This document shows positions 1-9,209 of a DNA stretch of 44,202 nt, piece by piece (positions within the stretch are counted from its first letter, which is position 1; each line of letters starts with the position of its first letter). The stretch spans positions 1 through 44,202 of the forward strand of contig JAKSSA010000013.1 of assembly GCA_024403335.1 (NCBI GenBank), read 5' to 3'. This stretch comes from Lachnospiraceae bacterium (lineage in GTDB: Bacteria > Bacillota > Clostridia > Lachnospirales > Lachnospiraceae). Both the position numbers and the translations under genes were made by a program. The notes beneath the pieces are model-generated. The model was not told the DNA's origin, searched no databases, and saw only the letters and a list, made by a program, of their open reading frames with translations.

Positions 1-7
1 TTCAATA

Positions 8-143
8 AATTTATTACCTATAGCTTTTACTAATTCCAATAATTTATTTACCTATAGCTTTTACTAATTCCAACAGTTTATTCACCTATAGCTTTTACAA
101 TTTCCGGTAATTTATTCACCTGTAACTTTTACAAATTTCAAGC
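8..143. repeat. 34-bp degenerate tandem repeat, four copies
   Basis: The string CCTATAGCTTTTAC (last copy CCTGTAACTTTTAC) recurs at 17, 51, 85 and 119, an exact 34-bp period. Read on the minus strand, each unit could encode a short tail such as LLELVKAIGK followed by TAA, and since 34 is not a multiple of 3 the frame shifts at each unit. The array sits directly downstream of ddl. It may derive from a duplicated gene end or be purely non-coding. There are no spacers, so it is not CRISPR. Confidence 0.8.
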
Positions 144-162
144 TGATTTTAACACCACTTGA

Positions 163-1341
163 TTACTTCTTAACGCCACTCATGCCGCCATTAGCTGCTG
201 CCATCTTGATTACATCAGTATTAAATTCAAACTGCTTTCTTGAGTCCTGTCTCCATCTTTTAATAGCAAGCTCAATCATTTTCCTAAGCTGTTCTGAATA
301 ACTCATACCGACTTCTTTCCAAAGATAAAAAGCCAAAGAGCCGGGAATAGTATTAACTTCATTTACATAAATTGAATTATCATCTTTATCTATAAGGAAG
401 TCTATTCTTGTAACACCATTTAAACCCAAAGCCTTAAATGCTTTAACGGCCATCTCCTTAATAGTCTTTTCCATTTCTTCAGGGATCTTTGCAGGAATAA
501 TTCTGTCAAGATTTTCCATCGTTCCGGCTGTTTTTGAGCCTGAATTTGACATATATTTCTGCTCAAAATCAAGAATGTCCTTCTTTGCTACAACTTCCTC
601 TAAAGCGCTTGGTATTGCTTCTTCATAATCTCCAAGAACAGCACAGTTAATTTCTCTTAAATTGACAACTGCCTTTTCTACAAGGATTTTGCTTGCAAAA
701 CCAAAAGAAGACTCAATGGATTTATTAAGTTCATTTCTATCATGAGCAACACTAATACCAACAGAAGAACCAAGATTAATCGGCTTGACAATTACAGGAT
801 AACTAATTTTCTCTTCAATTCTTTTGATAACACTGTCAATATCTTCATTATCACCAAACTTCATATGAGGCAGAGTTGGTATTCCTTCACCTTCAAATAC
901 TCTTTTCTGAACACTTTTATCCATTCCAACTGCAGAAGATAAAACATCTCCACCAACAAATGGAATGCCAAATAAATGGAGAAAGCCCTGAAGTGTGCCA
1001 TCCTCAACATTTGTCCCATGAACAATCGGAAATGCGACATCAATTGAAGCTATAACCTTTGACGTAAGCTTCTTGCCATTTTTCTTCAAGACCAAATCCA
1101 CATGATTTCCGTTTTTAACAAAAACAACATTACTTACCTTCTTCAGAAGGCTGTTTATTGATACAAAATTCTTTATTTCCTTAAGTTCTTTTCCTGTATA
1201 AAATTCTCCTGATTTTGAAAGATAGATTGGAACAATCTCATATTCCGATGGCATTGAATGCATTGCCTGAACTGCAGATATTATTGATATCTCATGTTCA
1301 GTACTTCTTCCTCCAAAAATAACACCTACTCTGCTTCCCAT
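163..1341 (-). CDS. ddl: D-alanine--D-alanine ligase
   Basis: ATP-grasp enzyme joining two D-alanines for the end of the peptidoglycan stem peptide, in the cytosol. The N-terminus GVIFGGRSTEHEIS (residues 6-19) is the family signature. ATP-grasp elements follow (PVIVKPINLGSSVGIS) and the Mg-binding end NEVNTIPGS lies near residue 327. At 392 residues it is somewhat longer than usual, with an extra tail rich in K, A and G. GAGGAAA precedes the ATG. It lies 29 bp downstream of the MurF-like gene on the same strand, so the dipeptide-making and dipeptide-adding enzymes are probably one operon. Confidence 0.95.
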   Translation of the reverse strand: MGSRVGVIFGGRSTEHEISIISAVQAMHSMPSEYEIVPIYLSKSGEFYTGKELKEIKNFVSINSLLKKVSNVVFVKNGNHVDLVLKKNGKKLTSKVIASIDVAFPIVHGTNVEDGTLQGFLHLFGIPFVGGDVLSSAVGMDKSVQKRVFEGEGIPTLPHMKFGDNEDIDSVIKRIEEKISYPVIVKPINLGSSVGISVAHDRNELNKSIESSFGFASKILVEKAVVNLREINCAVLGDYEEAIPSALEEVVAKKDILDFEQKYMSNSGSKTAGTMENLDRIIPAKIPEEMEKTIKEMAVKAFKALGLNGVTRIDFLIDKDDNSIYVNEVNTIPGSLAFYLWKEVGMSYSEQLRKMIELAIKRWRQDSRKQFEFNTDVIKMAAANGGMSGVKK

Positions 1342-1370
1342 ATTTTCCTCACACTATAAAATTTCCTAAA

Positions 1371-2972
1371 TTACAAATATTGATCCGGTACATCATTTTC
1401 TATCAGAATGGTTTTTTCACATTTCATTGCCATTGCCTGAGAATATGCGGTATTGAAGTCATTAAGTCTAACATATTCCTTAAATCCGGCCTTTTTCAAA
1501 CCATCCTCTACAGGATCTGCATTACTTGAAATTAAGAATATAATATCACATACCTTAGCAGCAGCAACACCAAATTCCTCGTTTTTCTCCTGATGCTTAT
1601 CCCCAAGCTCAACCATTCCAGGCGTTATTAAAATTTTCTTTCCCGGAAAATGCGAAAGCACCTCAAGCGCGGTATTGGCCCCCTTGGGATTTGAATTATA
1701 TGCATCATCTAAAATCGTACAGTCCCCATATTTTTTCAGCTCAAGCCTGTTCTTTATAGGCGCAATCTTTGAAACGCCATTGGTAATCTGTCTTGAATTA
1801 AGTCCCAATCGATATGCCAATGCAATGGCCGCACAAATATTCATAACCTGATAATCGCCAAGAAGTTTCGTACATAAAGACAATTCTTCGTTACTTGGAA
1901 GTAATACCTTAAAATGCATGCCATCGCTATCAATTGACATATCATAAGGATTAAAAAACTTTCCATAGCCGCAGGGAATTATGCCACCAGGTACTTCATC
2001 ATCGATAAAATTAAGCTTCTGATTATAAGCGTTATTATCACAGATTTCAGGCTTATTTCCTGATAAATCTTTTTTTCCAAGCTCTTCAAGTCTTAAACAT
2101 ATATTCTCATCTCTCAGATTAAGAACGGTTTCCTTCGCTGCATCAAACAGCTCAAACTTAGTCTTTCTTATATTTTCTCTGCTTTTAAAAGTTTCAAGGT
2201 GACAGTCACCAATTGAAGTTATAATTCCATAATCCGGTTTATAATAATCACAAATTTCTTTAATTTCACCTGTTCTTCTTGCACCCATTTCGCAGATAAA
2301 TAATTCATGAAACGGCGACAAATCTCCTCTTATTACCCTACAGATTCCAAGAGGTGTGTTTACATTTCCCGGAGTAGGAAGGCAACTGTATTTCTCTGAC
2401 AAAATAGTTGTAAGTATATTCTTTACACTGGTCTTACCGTAACTACCTGTAATACCAATTATCTTACAGGAAGAATTCTTCAATACCTTAAGAGAATCCC
2501 TTATGTAATAATTATCAATTGCCTTCTGCACTGGTTTCAAAAACAAATTTGCAAGCATCATGACAAAAGGAGTCAGAAGAAGACTCATTGCTATTACAAG
2601 TCTGAAAAGAATTCCTTTTAAGAAAATAAAACTTAAGACATATATAGTTATATGTATAATTATTGCTACAGATAAAATTCTTTTAAGTCTTCCTGTATAA
2701 GCAATCGGTTTACGAATTCTTGTCTTGTCAGGTTTGTTTCCCCAAAATGTCCATAAATAAAGAAAACATCCTATTGGCCAGGGAACAAATATAGAAATTA
2801 AAACTCCCAATCCTCTTCCAAAATTCTCATAAGCATTCTTTTTAAGCCATGTCCATTCTTCATAAGTTTTATATCCATTAAGCTGATACATATGAGCATA
2901 AAAACGGCCAAGTGACGAAGCTGCCATTTGGCTGAATATTACTAATGCAATTTTGCCTACCAAATCATACAT
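1371..2972 (-). CDS. Membrane-anchored MurF-like Mur ligase
   Basis: Mur ligase family protein of 533 residues. The central ATPase P-loop GITGSYGKTSVK (173-184) and the C-terminal Mur ligase domain (DAYNSNPKGANTALE, then ITPGMVELG) match MurF, which adds D-Ala-D-Ala to UDP-MurNAc-tripeptide. The first ~165 residues are not the usual MurF UDP-binding domain: they contain about three hydrophobic segments (roughly 55-76, 98-118, 121-145). The enzyme is thus predicted to be membrane-bound. Its position just upstream of ddl supports a D-Ala-D-Ala ligation role. It could instead act on a lipid-linked or unusual substrate. Confidence 0.8.
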   Translation of the reverse strand: MYDLVGKIALVIFSQMAASSLGRFYAHMYQLNGYKTYEEWTWLKKNAYENFGRGLGVLISIFVPWPIGCFLYLWTFWGNKPDKTRIRKPIAYTGRLKRILSVAIIIHITIYVLSFIFLKGILFRLVIAMSLLLTPFVMMLANLFLKPVQKAIDNYYIRDSLKVLKNSSCKIIGITGSYGKTSVKNILTTILSEKYSCLPTPGNVNTPLGICRVIRGDLSPFHELFICEMGARRTGEIKEICDYYKPDYGIITSIGDCHLETFKSRENIRKTKFELFDAAKETVLNLRDENICLRLEELGKKDLSGNKPEICDNNAYNQKLNFIDDEVPGGIIPCGYGKFFNPYDMSIDSDGMHFKVLLPSNEELSLCTKLLGDYQVMNICAAIALAYRLGLNSRQITNGVSKIAPIKNRLELKKYGDCTILDDAYNSNPKGANTALEVLSHFPGKKILITPGMVELGDKHQEKNEEFGVAAAKVCDIIFLISSNADPVEDGLKKAGFKEYVRLNDFNTAYSQAMAMKCEKTILIENDVPDQYL

Positions 2973-3072
2973 TTGCTTTATAAAACTTCCTTAAAACCCA
3001 TTAAACTTTATTTTAACTTTTGTAAAAATACAAAAATTTATTTTATTAAATCAAGAATTAACTTATTTATTG

Positions 3073-3091
3073 TAATTGTTTACAACAATTA
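3073..3091. promoter_or_regulatory. Small AT-rich inverted repeat
   Basis: Perfect 8-bp inverted repeat TAATTGTT/AACAATTA with a 3-nt centre, in the 242-bp space between the hydrolase and the MurF-like gene. It has no U-tract and is more likely an operator-like site than a terminator. The role is unproven. Confidence 0.3.
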
Positions 3092-3214
3092 ATATCTGAT
3101 TTTCCATTTTTTAAGCGATTTATATTTCCTCGCACCTGTTTTCCATACAGCAATTTATATTTTTTCACATATTTTCTTTATGGCAGCTTATATCTTATGC
3201 CTATTTTCAACACT

Positions 3215-4018
3215 TTATGCTAAGAATTCTCTCACATCTTCTATGAATTCACCCATGAATTTTGGATTTGCAAAAAAGAAATGATCTCCACCCTCATAAA
3301 CTTTTAGTTTGCTTTCCTTTATTGCAACATGGTAATAATCTCCAAACCAAAGAGGAGTCGCTGTATCCTTGCTTCCCCAAAGCAGTAAAGTTTTGCTTGT
3401 TATTAAGTCAACACAATTTATTAAATCTTCATTTACTACTTTTTTAAATATTTCTTTCATAATACCGCGTGCATTGCGATAATCGACTGAGGAATATTTA
3501 TTTCTCAAATTCTCCTGAAAATAAGGGTACATCTTTCTAATCAGTTCACATTTGAAAACAAAATTCACAGCCTTAATAAAATACTGCCTGCATTTTCCTT
3601 TAAAAGTCAAAGGTTTTCTTATTCCGGCTGCCCCCATAAGTATAAGATTATCAACTATAATATTTTGCTTTTCAAGCTGCTCCTTATAAAGCTTAAGTAC
3701 AACTCTTCCGCCAAAAGAATGAGCAATTATATCTATATGAAGCGGCTTATCAGTACTCTTTCTTTCCAGTGCTGCATTTAAAAAATCCATTGTAAAAGCA
3801 GCATACGAAGACACATCAAAAGCTTCCCTTGGAGTCTGAGAATTTCCAAAGCCGGGAAATGACAACACAATACAACGGCGTAAATCACATAATTTATTTG
3901 CAACAAAGCTCACATCTCTACAAGAATTATTCCAGCCCGGCAAAAATAAAAGTGTTTTTCCCTCACCAATGTCATAATATTCAGTATTATATTCATTTAT
4001 ATTAATATATTTATACAT
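3215..4018 (-). CDS. Alpha/beta hydrolase
   Basis: Soluble alpha/beta-hydrolase fold protein, 267 residues. The oxyanion-loop region FLPGWNNS (25-32) is followed by the nucleophile elbow AHSFGG with Ser101, then the acid in WGSKDTATP (Asp218) and the base in GGDHFF (His246), so the triad looks complete. No signal peptide is visible. The substrate cannot be told from sequence. It lies downstream of the EAL-gene terminator and upstream of nothing closely coupled, so it is probably transcribed alone from the 4,019-4,110 region. Confidence 0.85.
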   Translation of the reverse strand: MYKYININEYNTEYYDIGEGKTLLFLPGWNNSCRDVSFVANKLCDLRRCIVLSFPGFGNSQTPREAFDVSSYAAFTMDFLNAALERKSTDKPLHIDIIAHSFGGRVVLKLYKEQLEKQNIIVDNLILMGAAGIRKPLTFKGKCRQYFIKAVNFVFKCELIRKMYPYFQENLRNKYSSVDYRNARGIMKEIFKKVVNEDLINCVDLITSKTLLLWGSKDTATPLWFGDYYHVAIKESKLKVYEGGDHFFFANPKFMGEFIEDVREFLA

Positions 4019-4106
4019 AATAACTAATACTACACCTTTTGTGATATATATTCAAGGGATTTGTGAAGTATAAAGAAAAAGCATCAAATTCTTTGCATAA
4101 AAATCC

Positions 4107-4187
4107 ACAAACAAAAACCTCAAAGATTTATAAAGCTGCTGACTTTTGTACTTTAGTACAAATTCACAATTTCATAAATCTTTGAGG
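4107..4187 (-). terminator. Terminator of the EAL-domain gene
   Basis: A 14-bp perfect inverted repeat (4118-4131 with 4174-4187) encloses a second hairpin TTGTAC-TTTA-GTACAA (4146-4161). On the minus strand it is followed by TTTTTGTTTG, giving an intrinsic terminator 10 nt past the stop codon at 4198. The 42-nt branched loop is unusually long. Confidence 0.75.
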
Positions 4188-4197
4188 TGTAATTTCA

Positions 4198-5901
4198 TTA
4201 AGCACCAACCATCTTGTTTCTTCTTTCGAATTCCTCGATAGGAAGAGGTTTTGAATAGTAATAGCCCTGAATCATATCGCAATCACATGATCGCAAAAAT
4301 TCAAGCTGTTCTTTAGTTTCAACGCCTTCAGCAAGAACATTGATTTTAAGGTCTTTAGCCATTGCAATAATATGATGAATAATCGACTTGTCCCGATCAT
4401 CTTCATAAACCTGACCATCAGATTCAAAAAATTCCTTATCAAGCTTCAATACATCAACCGGAATCTTTCTCAAAAGATTGAGTGAAGAATAACCTGTACC
4501 GAAATCATCCATTGCAATTGTAAAGCCGGCATCTTTAAGTTTAGCCATAGTCTGAAGCAATGCATCCATTTCCTCAAGAACAATAGTCTCAGTAAGCTCG
4601 AATTCAATAAAGGAATTAGGGACATCATACTTTCTTGTAATAGCGCAGAGTCGTTCTGTCAAATCACTATCCATTATATGAAGTCTTGAAAGATTAACAG
4701 AAACCGGAACAGGTTTTACTCCCTGCTGCATCCAGTGCTGTATTCTCTGACAAACAACCTCAAGAACATAAAAGTCAATTAACTTGATAAAACCATTTTC
4801 TTCAAATAACTGAACAAACTTATTCGGAGTTAACAGACCCATTCTTGAATGCTTCCAACGAATTAATGCCTCTGCACCGGTCATTGTGTCAGAAGATATC
4901 TCATATTTCGGCTGAAGATAAACAATAAATTCTTTGTTATCCAAAGCAGTATACATATCGCATTCCATTTCTCTCTCACGAAGTCTTTCTTCATGAAATG
5001 CCTCGTCATAATAACAGAAATTAGTTGCGAAAGAATTTTTATTAGACTTTCTTGCAATATTGGCATATGAGCGAATACTGTTTATTGTTTCCCCGCCTTT
5101 AATAAGGTAAATACCACAGGTGAAAGATATCATGCATCTTGGCTTGCCCTGAACAAAAGGCGTATCACCTGCCTCTTCAAAGAAATTCATCAATCTTGCT
5201 TCCAACTCATCAATAGTGTTGTAATAAAGCAACATTGAAAAATCATCACTCATACTTCGAGTTGCATTTTCAAAAGGTCTTAACATTTCGCGAATGGTTG
5301 AACCGATATGCGAAATAACCTCATTACCGTAATCATAACCAAAAACATCATTTACATACTTAAATTTGTTGATATCAAAGGTTACATATGCATATTTAAA
5401 ATGCTCATCCTTAATAAGCTCCTCAACAATCATCTTATGCTTCTGCTTAATCGGAAGACATGTCAGATTGTCAATTACAAGCATTTCCTCTTTTATTTCA
5501 CGCACTTTATTGGCAAGCTTCTGAATTAAAACAAACGATCCAATCATCATAAGAAGCAAAGCTGCTTCAATAAGAAATGAATACCCAGCAACCGGAAGTC
5601 CTTTTCTGGTGCGGGTAAAATATAAAAGTATACTGTAAATCAATAAAGCTACTGATCCGATACAAACAAGAATCGTATAGAATAACTTTGCCTTTGAAAG
5701 TGAATTAAGTTTCTTTTCGCTCTCCTCCCTGGTCAAAGCATCCCCATTGATTATTCCTGTTATCTTTTTTGGCACATTATACGTTGCTGTGCAATCCGTT
5801 GCACAACAATCCTCCTTTCCCCATTCAAAAAAAAATATAGCATACACACCAATAAAAATCAAGGTGCAGCAGTGTCTGAACTGGTTCAGAAATATTAACA
5901 A
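4198..5901 (-). CDS. Membrane protein with degenerate GGDEF and EAL domains
   Basis: Predicted cyclic-di-GMP phosphodiesterase. Hydrophobic segments lie near 10-26, 73-95 and 106-127. The GGDEF-like domain (~145-300) has MSDDF at 217-221 in place of GGDEF, so it is probably not a cyclase. The EAL domain keeps AEALIRW (343-349), DDFGTGYSS, KLDKEF and AEGVET, consistent with hydrolysis of c-di-GMP. The start is uncertain: the longest frame begins with TTG without a clear Shine-Dalgarno, a strong AAAGGAGG lies inside the frame near 5815, and no in-frame ATG occurs before residue 118. Internal GTG or TTG starts are possible. Confidence 0.85.
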   Translation of the reverse strand: MLIFLNQFRHCCTLIFIGVYAIFFFEWGKEDCCATDCTATYNVPKKITGIINGDALTREESEKKLNSLSKAKLFYTILVCIGSVALLIYSILLYFTRTRKGLPVAGYSFLIEAALLLMMIGSFVLIQKLANKVREIKEEMLVIDNLTCLPIKQKHKMIVEELIKDEHFKYAYVTFDINKFKYVNDVFGYDYGNEVISHIGSTIREMLRPFENATRSMSDDFSMLLYYNTIDELEARLMNFFEEAGDTPFVQGKPRCMISFTCGIYLIKGGETINSIRSYANIARKSNKNSFATNFCYYDEAFHEERLREREMECDMYTALDNKEFIVYLQPKYEISSDTMTGAEALIRWKHSRMGLLTPNKFVQLFEENGFIKLIDFYVLEVVCQRIQHWMQQGVKPVPVSVNLSRLHIMDSDLTERLCAITRKYDVPNSFIEFELTETIVLEEMDALLQTMAKLKDAGFTIAMDDFGTGYSSLNLLRKIPVDVLKLDKEFFESDGQVYEDDRDKSIIHHIIAMAKDLKINVLAEGVETKEQLEFLRSCDCDMIQGYYYSKPLPIEEFERRNKMVGA

Positions 5902-5997
5902 TTTATTAAATCTCTGAAAATGGCACTGAAAATGACAATTTTTAAACTGCTAAGCGTTTAAGCCAGCCATATAAACCAAGAATTTAACCAAAAACAG

Positions 5998-7395
5998 CTA
6001 TTCTTTATCAGCAATCCTTCTTGCTACATATACACCACTTGCTGATGCATGTGACAAGGAATGAGTAACACCTGATCCGTCTCCGATAATGAAAAGGCCT
6101 TTATATTTTGTTTCAAGATTCTCATCAATATCAACTTCCATGTTATAAAACTTAACTTCAACACCATAAAGAAGTGTATCATCGTTTGCAGTTCCAGGAG
6201 CAATCTTGTCAAGCGCATAAATCATTTCCATGATACCATCAAGAATACGTTTAGGAAGTACCAGACTCAAATCACCTGGTGTTGCTGCCAAAGTAGGAAC
6301 TACTAAGCCTTCTGCAATACGCTTGGCATTACTTCTTCTTCCTCGTACCAAATCACCAAAACGCTGAACAATTACGCCGCCTCCAAGCATATTTGAAAGA
6401 CGCGCAATACTTTCACCATATTCGTTAGAGTTCTTAAAAGGTTCTGAGAAATGTTTTGCAACAAGCAATGCAAAGTTCGTATTATCTGTATGCTTTGCAG
6501 GATCCTCATAAGAATGACCATTAACTGTAACAATTCCATTAGTATTCTCATTAACTACAACACCATGTGGATTCATACAGAAGGTACGAACATTATCCTC
6601 AAACTTTTCAGTCCTGTAAACAATCTTTGATTCATAAAGTTCTTTTGTAAGATGCTCGAAAATACATGCCGGAAGCTCAACTCTTACACCTAAATCCACA
6701 CGATTTGACTTAGTAGATATGTCAAGATCCTTACATACAGTTTCCATCCACTTGCTTCCTGAACGGCCTACTGAAATAACACACTGTCTGCCCTCATAGG
6801 TGTTGCCATCACTTGTGGTTATCTTATAAACAGTGCTGTCATCCAATACATCCTTATCATTTCCCAAATATTCAATGTTATCAACGCGTGTATCAAAAAA
6901 GAAATCAACTTTATCCTTCAAATCATTGTAAAGATTTGTTAATACTACATAATTAATATCTGTTCCAAGATGTCGTACCTGGGCATCAAGCAGTTTCAGT
7001 TTATTAATCATACAAAGAGTTTTAAAGGATGAGCCGGCTGTTGAATACATTTTTGTACCTTCACCACCATATGCCATGTTAATATCATCAACATATTTCA
7101 TCAAATCGACAGCCTGTTTATTTCCTATGTGCTCATAGAGAGTACCACCAAAGTCATTGGTAATATTGTATTTGCCATCAGAAAATGCTCCTGCTCCACC
7201 AAAGCCTGACATAATAGCACAAGACTTACATTTAATACAGCTTTTAACCTTATCACCATCAATAGGGCAGCGTCTCTTTTCAAGAGGATGTCCTGCCTCG
7301 AATACAGCTATTTTAAGACTGCTGTCAAGCTTTATAAGTTCATATGCGGAATAAATACCTCCAGGACCAGCTCCTACTATAATTACATCATACAT
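5998..7395 (-). CDS. FAD-dependent dehydrogenase (COG2509-like)
   Basis: Flavoprotein oxidoreductase. It begins with the FAD-binding motif VIIVGAGPGG and ends with FIIGDGSGVTHSLSHASASG, the usual C-terminal flavin-contact region. A cysteine cluster CPIDGDKVKSCIKCKSC (near residue 42) is followed by GFGGAGAFSDGK, a pattern typical of this uncharacterised family. The start was moved from 7413 to 7395, because AAAGGA sits 9 nt before the second ATG and nothing suitable precedes the first. The electron acceptor is unknown. Confidence 0.85.
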   Translation of the reverse strand: MYDVIIVGAGPGGIYSAYELIKLDSSLKIAVFEAGHPLEKRRCPIDGDKVKSCIKCKSCAIMSGFGGAGAFSDGKYNITNDFGGTLYEHIGNKQAVDLMKYVDDINMAYGGEGTKMYSTAGSSFKTLCMINKLKLLDAQVRHLGTDINYVVLTNLYNDLKDKVDFFFDTRVDNIEYLGNDKDVLDDSTVYKITTSDGNTYEGRQCVISVGRSGSKWMETVCKDLDISTKSNRVDLGVRVELPACIFEHLTKELYESKIVYRTEKFEDNVRTFCMNPHGVVVNENTNGIVTVNGHSYEDPAKHTDNTNFALLVAKHFSEPFKNSNEYGESIARLSNMLGGGVIVQRFGDLVRGRRSNAKRIAEGLVVPTLAATPGDLSLVLPKRILDGIMEMIYALDKIAPGTANDDTLLYGVEVKFYNMEVDIDENLETKYKGLFIIGDGSGVTHSLSHASASGVYVARRIADKE

Positions 7396-7479
7396 GATTT
7401 TATTTCCTTTCATTCTAATCTCTATACTCTATACTCAATTTTCTCTTAAATTGGCGTTGAATTTTCTTTCACAATTTAT

Positions 7480-7545
7480 TACTTGATTTATTACATGATT
7501 TGTTACTTAATTTCTTTCTTGATTTATTGATTTTTTTCTTGATTT
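7480..7545. repeat. Degenerate short repeats after the PAP2 gene
   Basis: Variants of TTACTTGATTTATT and TTTCTTGATTTATT recur four to five times with irregular spacing just downstream of the minus-strand PAP2 gene. The array is low-complexity and AT-rich. No function is evident. Confidence 0.5.
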
Positions 7546-8479
7546 ATTTCTTCTCGATTTTTTTATAAATCAACGGCATAAACCAAGCAGCACTTATTGT
7601 CAATAAAAACATTCTTAAAAAAGTCATCCACTTAGGCACCATAAAAAGCATCAGCAAAGGCTTTATTCCTTTGTAAAGACCAAAACATACTGCAAATCCC
7701 AATAAAAATCTTATAAATCTTGTTTTATTGCTGACTTCTCTTGATAACTTAATATATCTTCTTTCAATCAAATATCCCGGCAAAAAACCAAAAAAAGCGC
7801 CAAACCAGTTATAACAGTCAATCTTCATTTCTTCAGGATCAACAAGCAAAATTCCGTTTACATAGTCCATCGGATAACTCTTTGCCTCAATAAATATCCA
7901 GCTTGCGATAATAATTACCAGCATTACTGCTGCAAAAATCAAGTCGTTGTTTTCCTTTTTGTCAATCCACTCAAAAACATAATCAACAAAAATTAAAACC
8001 AATACCCCGATAAGAAGTGCAACCAACACATCCTGAGGAGTATGTGCACCAAGCCAGTTACGCGAAAATGCGGTTAATAAAATCATTATAACACATAACA
8101 CCATCGGCCATTTCTTTTTCTTTCCGAAATATTTTCCGATTGAGCCGTACCCGGTCGTTGCGCCCACCGTATGACCGCTTGGAAATGAATATCCCGTTGC
8201 CGAAGTTGCTGCTTTGGAATAAACATAAAGCTTTGTGCTTCTTATCCAAGGTCTGTACACACAGGCAATCTGTTTTATGGTCTGATTTATATGAGAAGCG
8301 CTACCATATGCAACCATGCACTTCGCACCTGCTTTGCCATCCACGCACCAATACAAAAAAAATGAGACAGCAATCGCAACAAAAGCCGCTAATTCAGAAA
8401 CACCATAAAAAAACAGATTCACAAAATCCGGCAAAGCTTCTCGCATCTGTTGTAAAAAATATAAATATTTTAAATCCAT
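7544..8479 (-). CDS. PAP2-family membrane phosphatase
   Basis: Integral membrane lipid-phosphatase-like protein, 311 residues. All three family motifs are present: KQIACVYRPW (KX6RP), PSGHT, and SRNWLGAHTPQD (SRX5HX3D). About six or more hydrophobic helices continue to the C-terminus. Likely substrates are undecaprenyl pyrophosphate or another prenyl/phospholipid phosphate. The open frame extends back through the tRNA-Leu gene, so the start was set at the ATG at 8479. AAAGG lies only 2 nt upstream, and the codon lies 15 nt past the tRNA end, so both are probably on one primary transcript. Confidence 0.85.
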   Translation of the reverse strand: MDLKYLYFLQQMREALPDFVNLFFYGVSELAAFVAIAVSFFLYWCVDGKAGAKCMVAYGSASHINQTIKQIACVYRPWIRSTKLYVYSKAATSATGYSFPSGHTVGATTGYGSIGKYFGKKKKWPMVLCVIMILLTAFSRNWLGAHTPQDVLVALLIGVLVLIFVDYVFEWIDKKENNDLIFAAVMLVIIIASWIFIEAKSYPMDYVNGILLVDPEEMKIDCYNWFGAFFGFLPGYLIERRYIKLSREVSNKTRFIRFLLGFAVCFGLYKGIKPLLMLFMVPKWMTFLRMFLLTISAAWFMPLIYKKIEKK

Positions 8480-8494
8480 AACCTTTATTATTAC

Positions 8495-8574
8495 TGCGGA
8501 TAACAGGACTCGAACCTGCACGCTCTCGCAATAGAACCTAAATCTATCGTGTCTGCCAATTCCACCATATCCGC
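8495..8574 (-). tRNA. tRNA-Leu (anticodon TAG)
   Basis: The acceptor strands GCGGATA and TATCCGC pair fully, followed by discriminator A. The D-arm GTGGAATTGGCAGAC, anticodon stem ATAGA/TCTAT around loop TTTAGGT, a short class II variable arm and the T-loop GGTTCGAGTCC are all visible. CCA is not encoded. The anticodon TAG reads CUN leucine codons. Confidence 0.95.
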
Positions 8575-8759
8575 AAAGTAAATTCAATAACAAACTAATA
8601 TCATATACACCAAATTATATGTATACCAGATCAAAATGTTATATATACACTATATCAAAACACCAGATTATATACACACCCAAATATCCATATATTAGAT
8701 TACCCTTGTTTATAAAAATCCAGACAACCTTTTCTATTAAAAATACAAAATTACCTTTG

Positions 8760-9209
8760 TTATTTTAAAATGCTGTCATCAAGCAGAATGGTAAACGGTC
8801 CGTCGTTTAATAATTCCACCTTCATATCAGCACCAAATATTCCCTTTTCGCAATGGATACCTGACTTTTTGCATTCATTTATAAAATATTCATATAGATT
8901 ATTCGCAAATTCAGGTCCGCCTGCATTAATAAAGGAAGGGCGGTTACCATGCGAGCAGTCCGCATATAAGGTAAATTGCGAAATCAGTAACAGCTCTCCG
9001 CCAACATCTGATAAGCTTAAATTCGTTTTGCCGTTTTCATCCTCGAAAATGCGTAATTTAAGCATCTTCTGAGCAAGCTTTGAAGCCATCTCTTCCGTAT
9101 CACCCTGGCCTACTCCAACTAATACTAAAAAACCTTTTCCTATTTTTCCAACTACATTATTATCAACCGTTACACTCGCTTTTGTAACTCTCTGTATTAC
9201 AAGTTTCAT
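8760..9209 (-). CDS. dtd: D-aminoacyl-tRNA deacylase
   Basis: Removes D-amino acids (and achiral glycine) mischarged on tRNA, in the cytosol. Family motifs are [13 protein letters not shown] at the N-terminus, [11 protein letters not shown] (about 74-84) and NDGPFTI near the end; the length of 149 is standard. Its ATG overlaps the stop codon of the Maf gene by 4 bp, indicating translational coupling at the end of the tldD-tldE-CNB-maf-dtd series. Confidence 0.96.
   Translation of the reverse strand: MKLVIQRVTKASVTVDNNVVGKIGKGFLVLVGVGQGDTEEMASKLAQKMLKLRIFEDENGKTNLSLSDVGGELLLISQFTLYADCSHGNRPSFINAGGPEFANNLYEYFINECKKSGIHCEKGIFGADMKVELLNDGPFTILLDDSILK

Noticed and set aside
1-143. CRISPR array
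   Set aside because: Units are contiguous at 34 bp with no spacers, and no cas genes are present.
8480-8593. N-terminal extension of the PAP2 phosphatase
   Set aside because: This part of the open frame lies across tRNA-Leu; translation from inside a tRNA gene is implausible.
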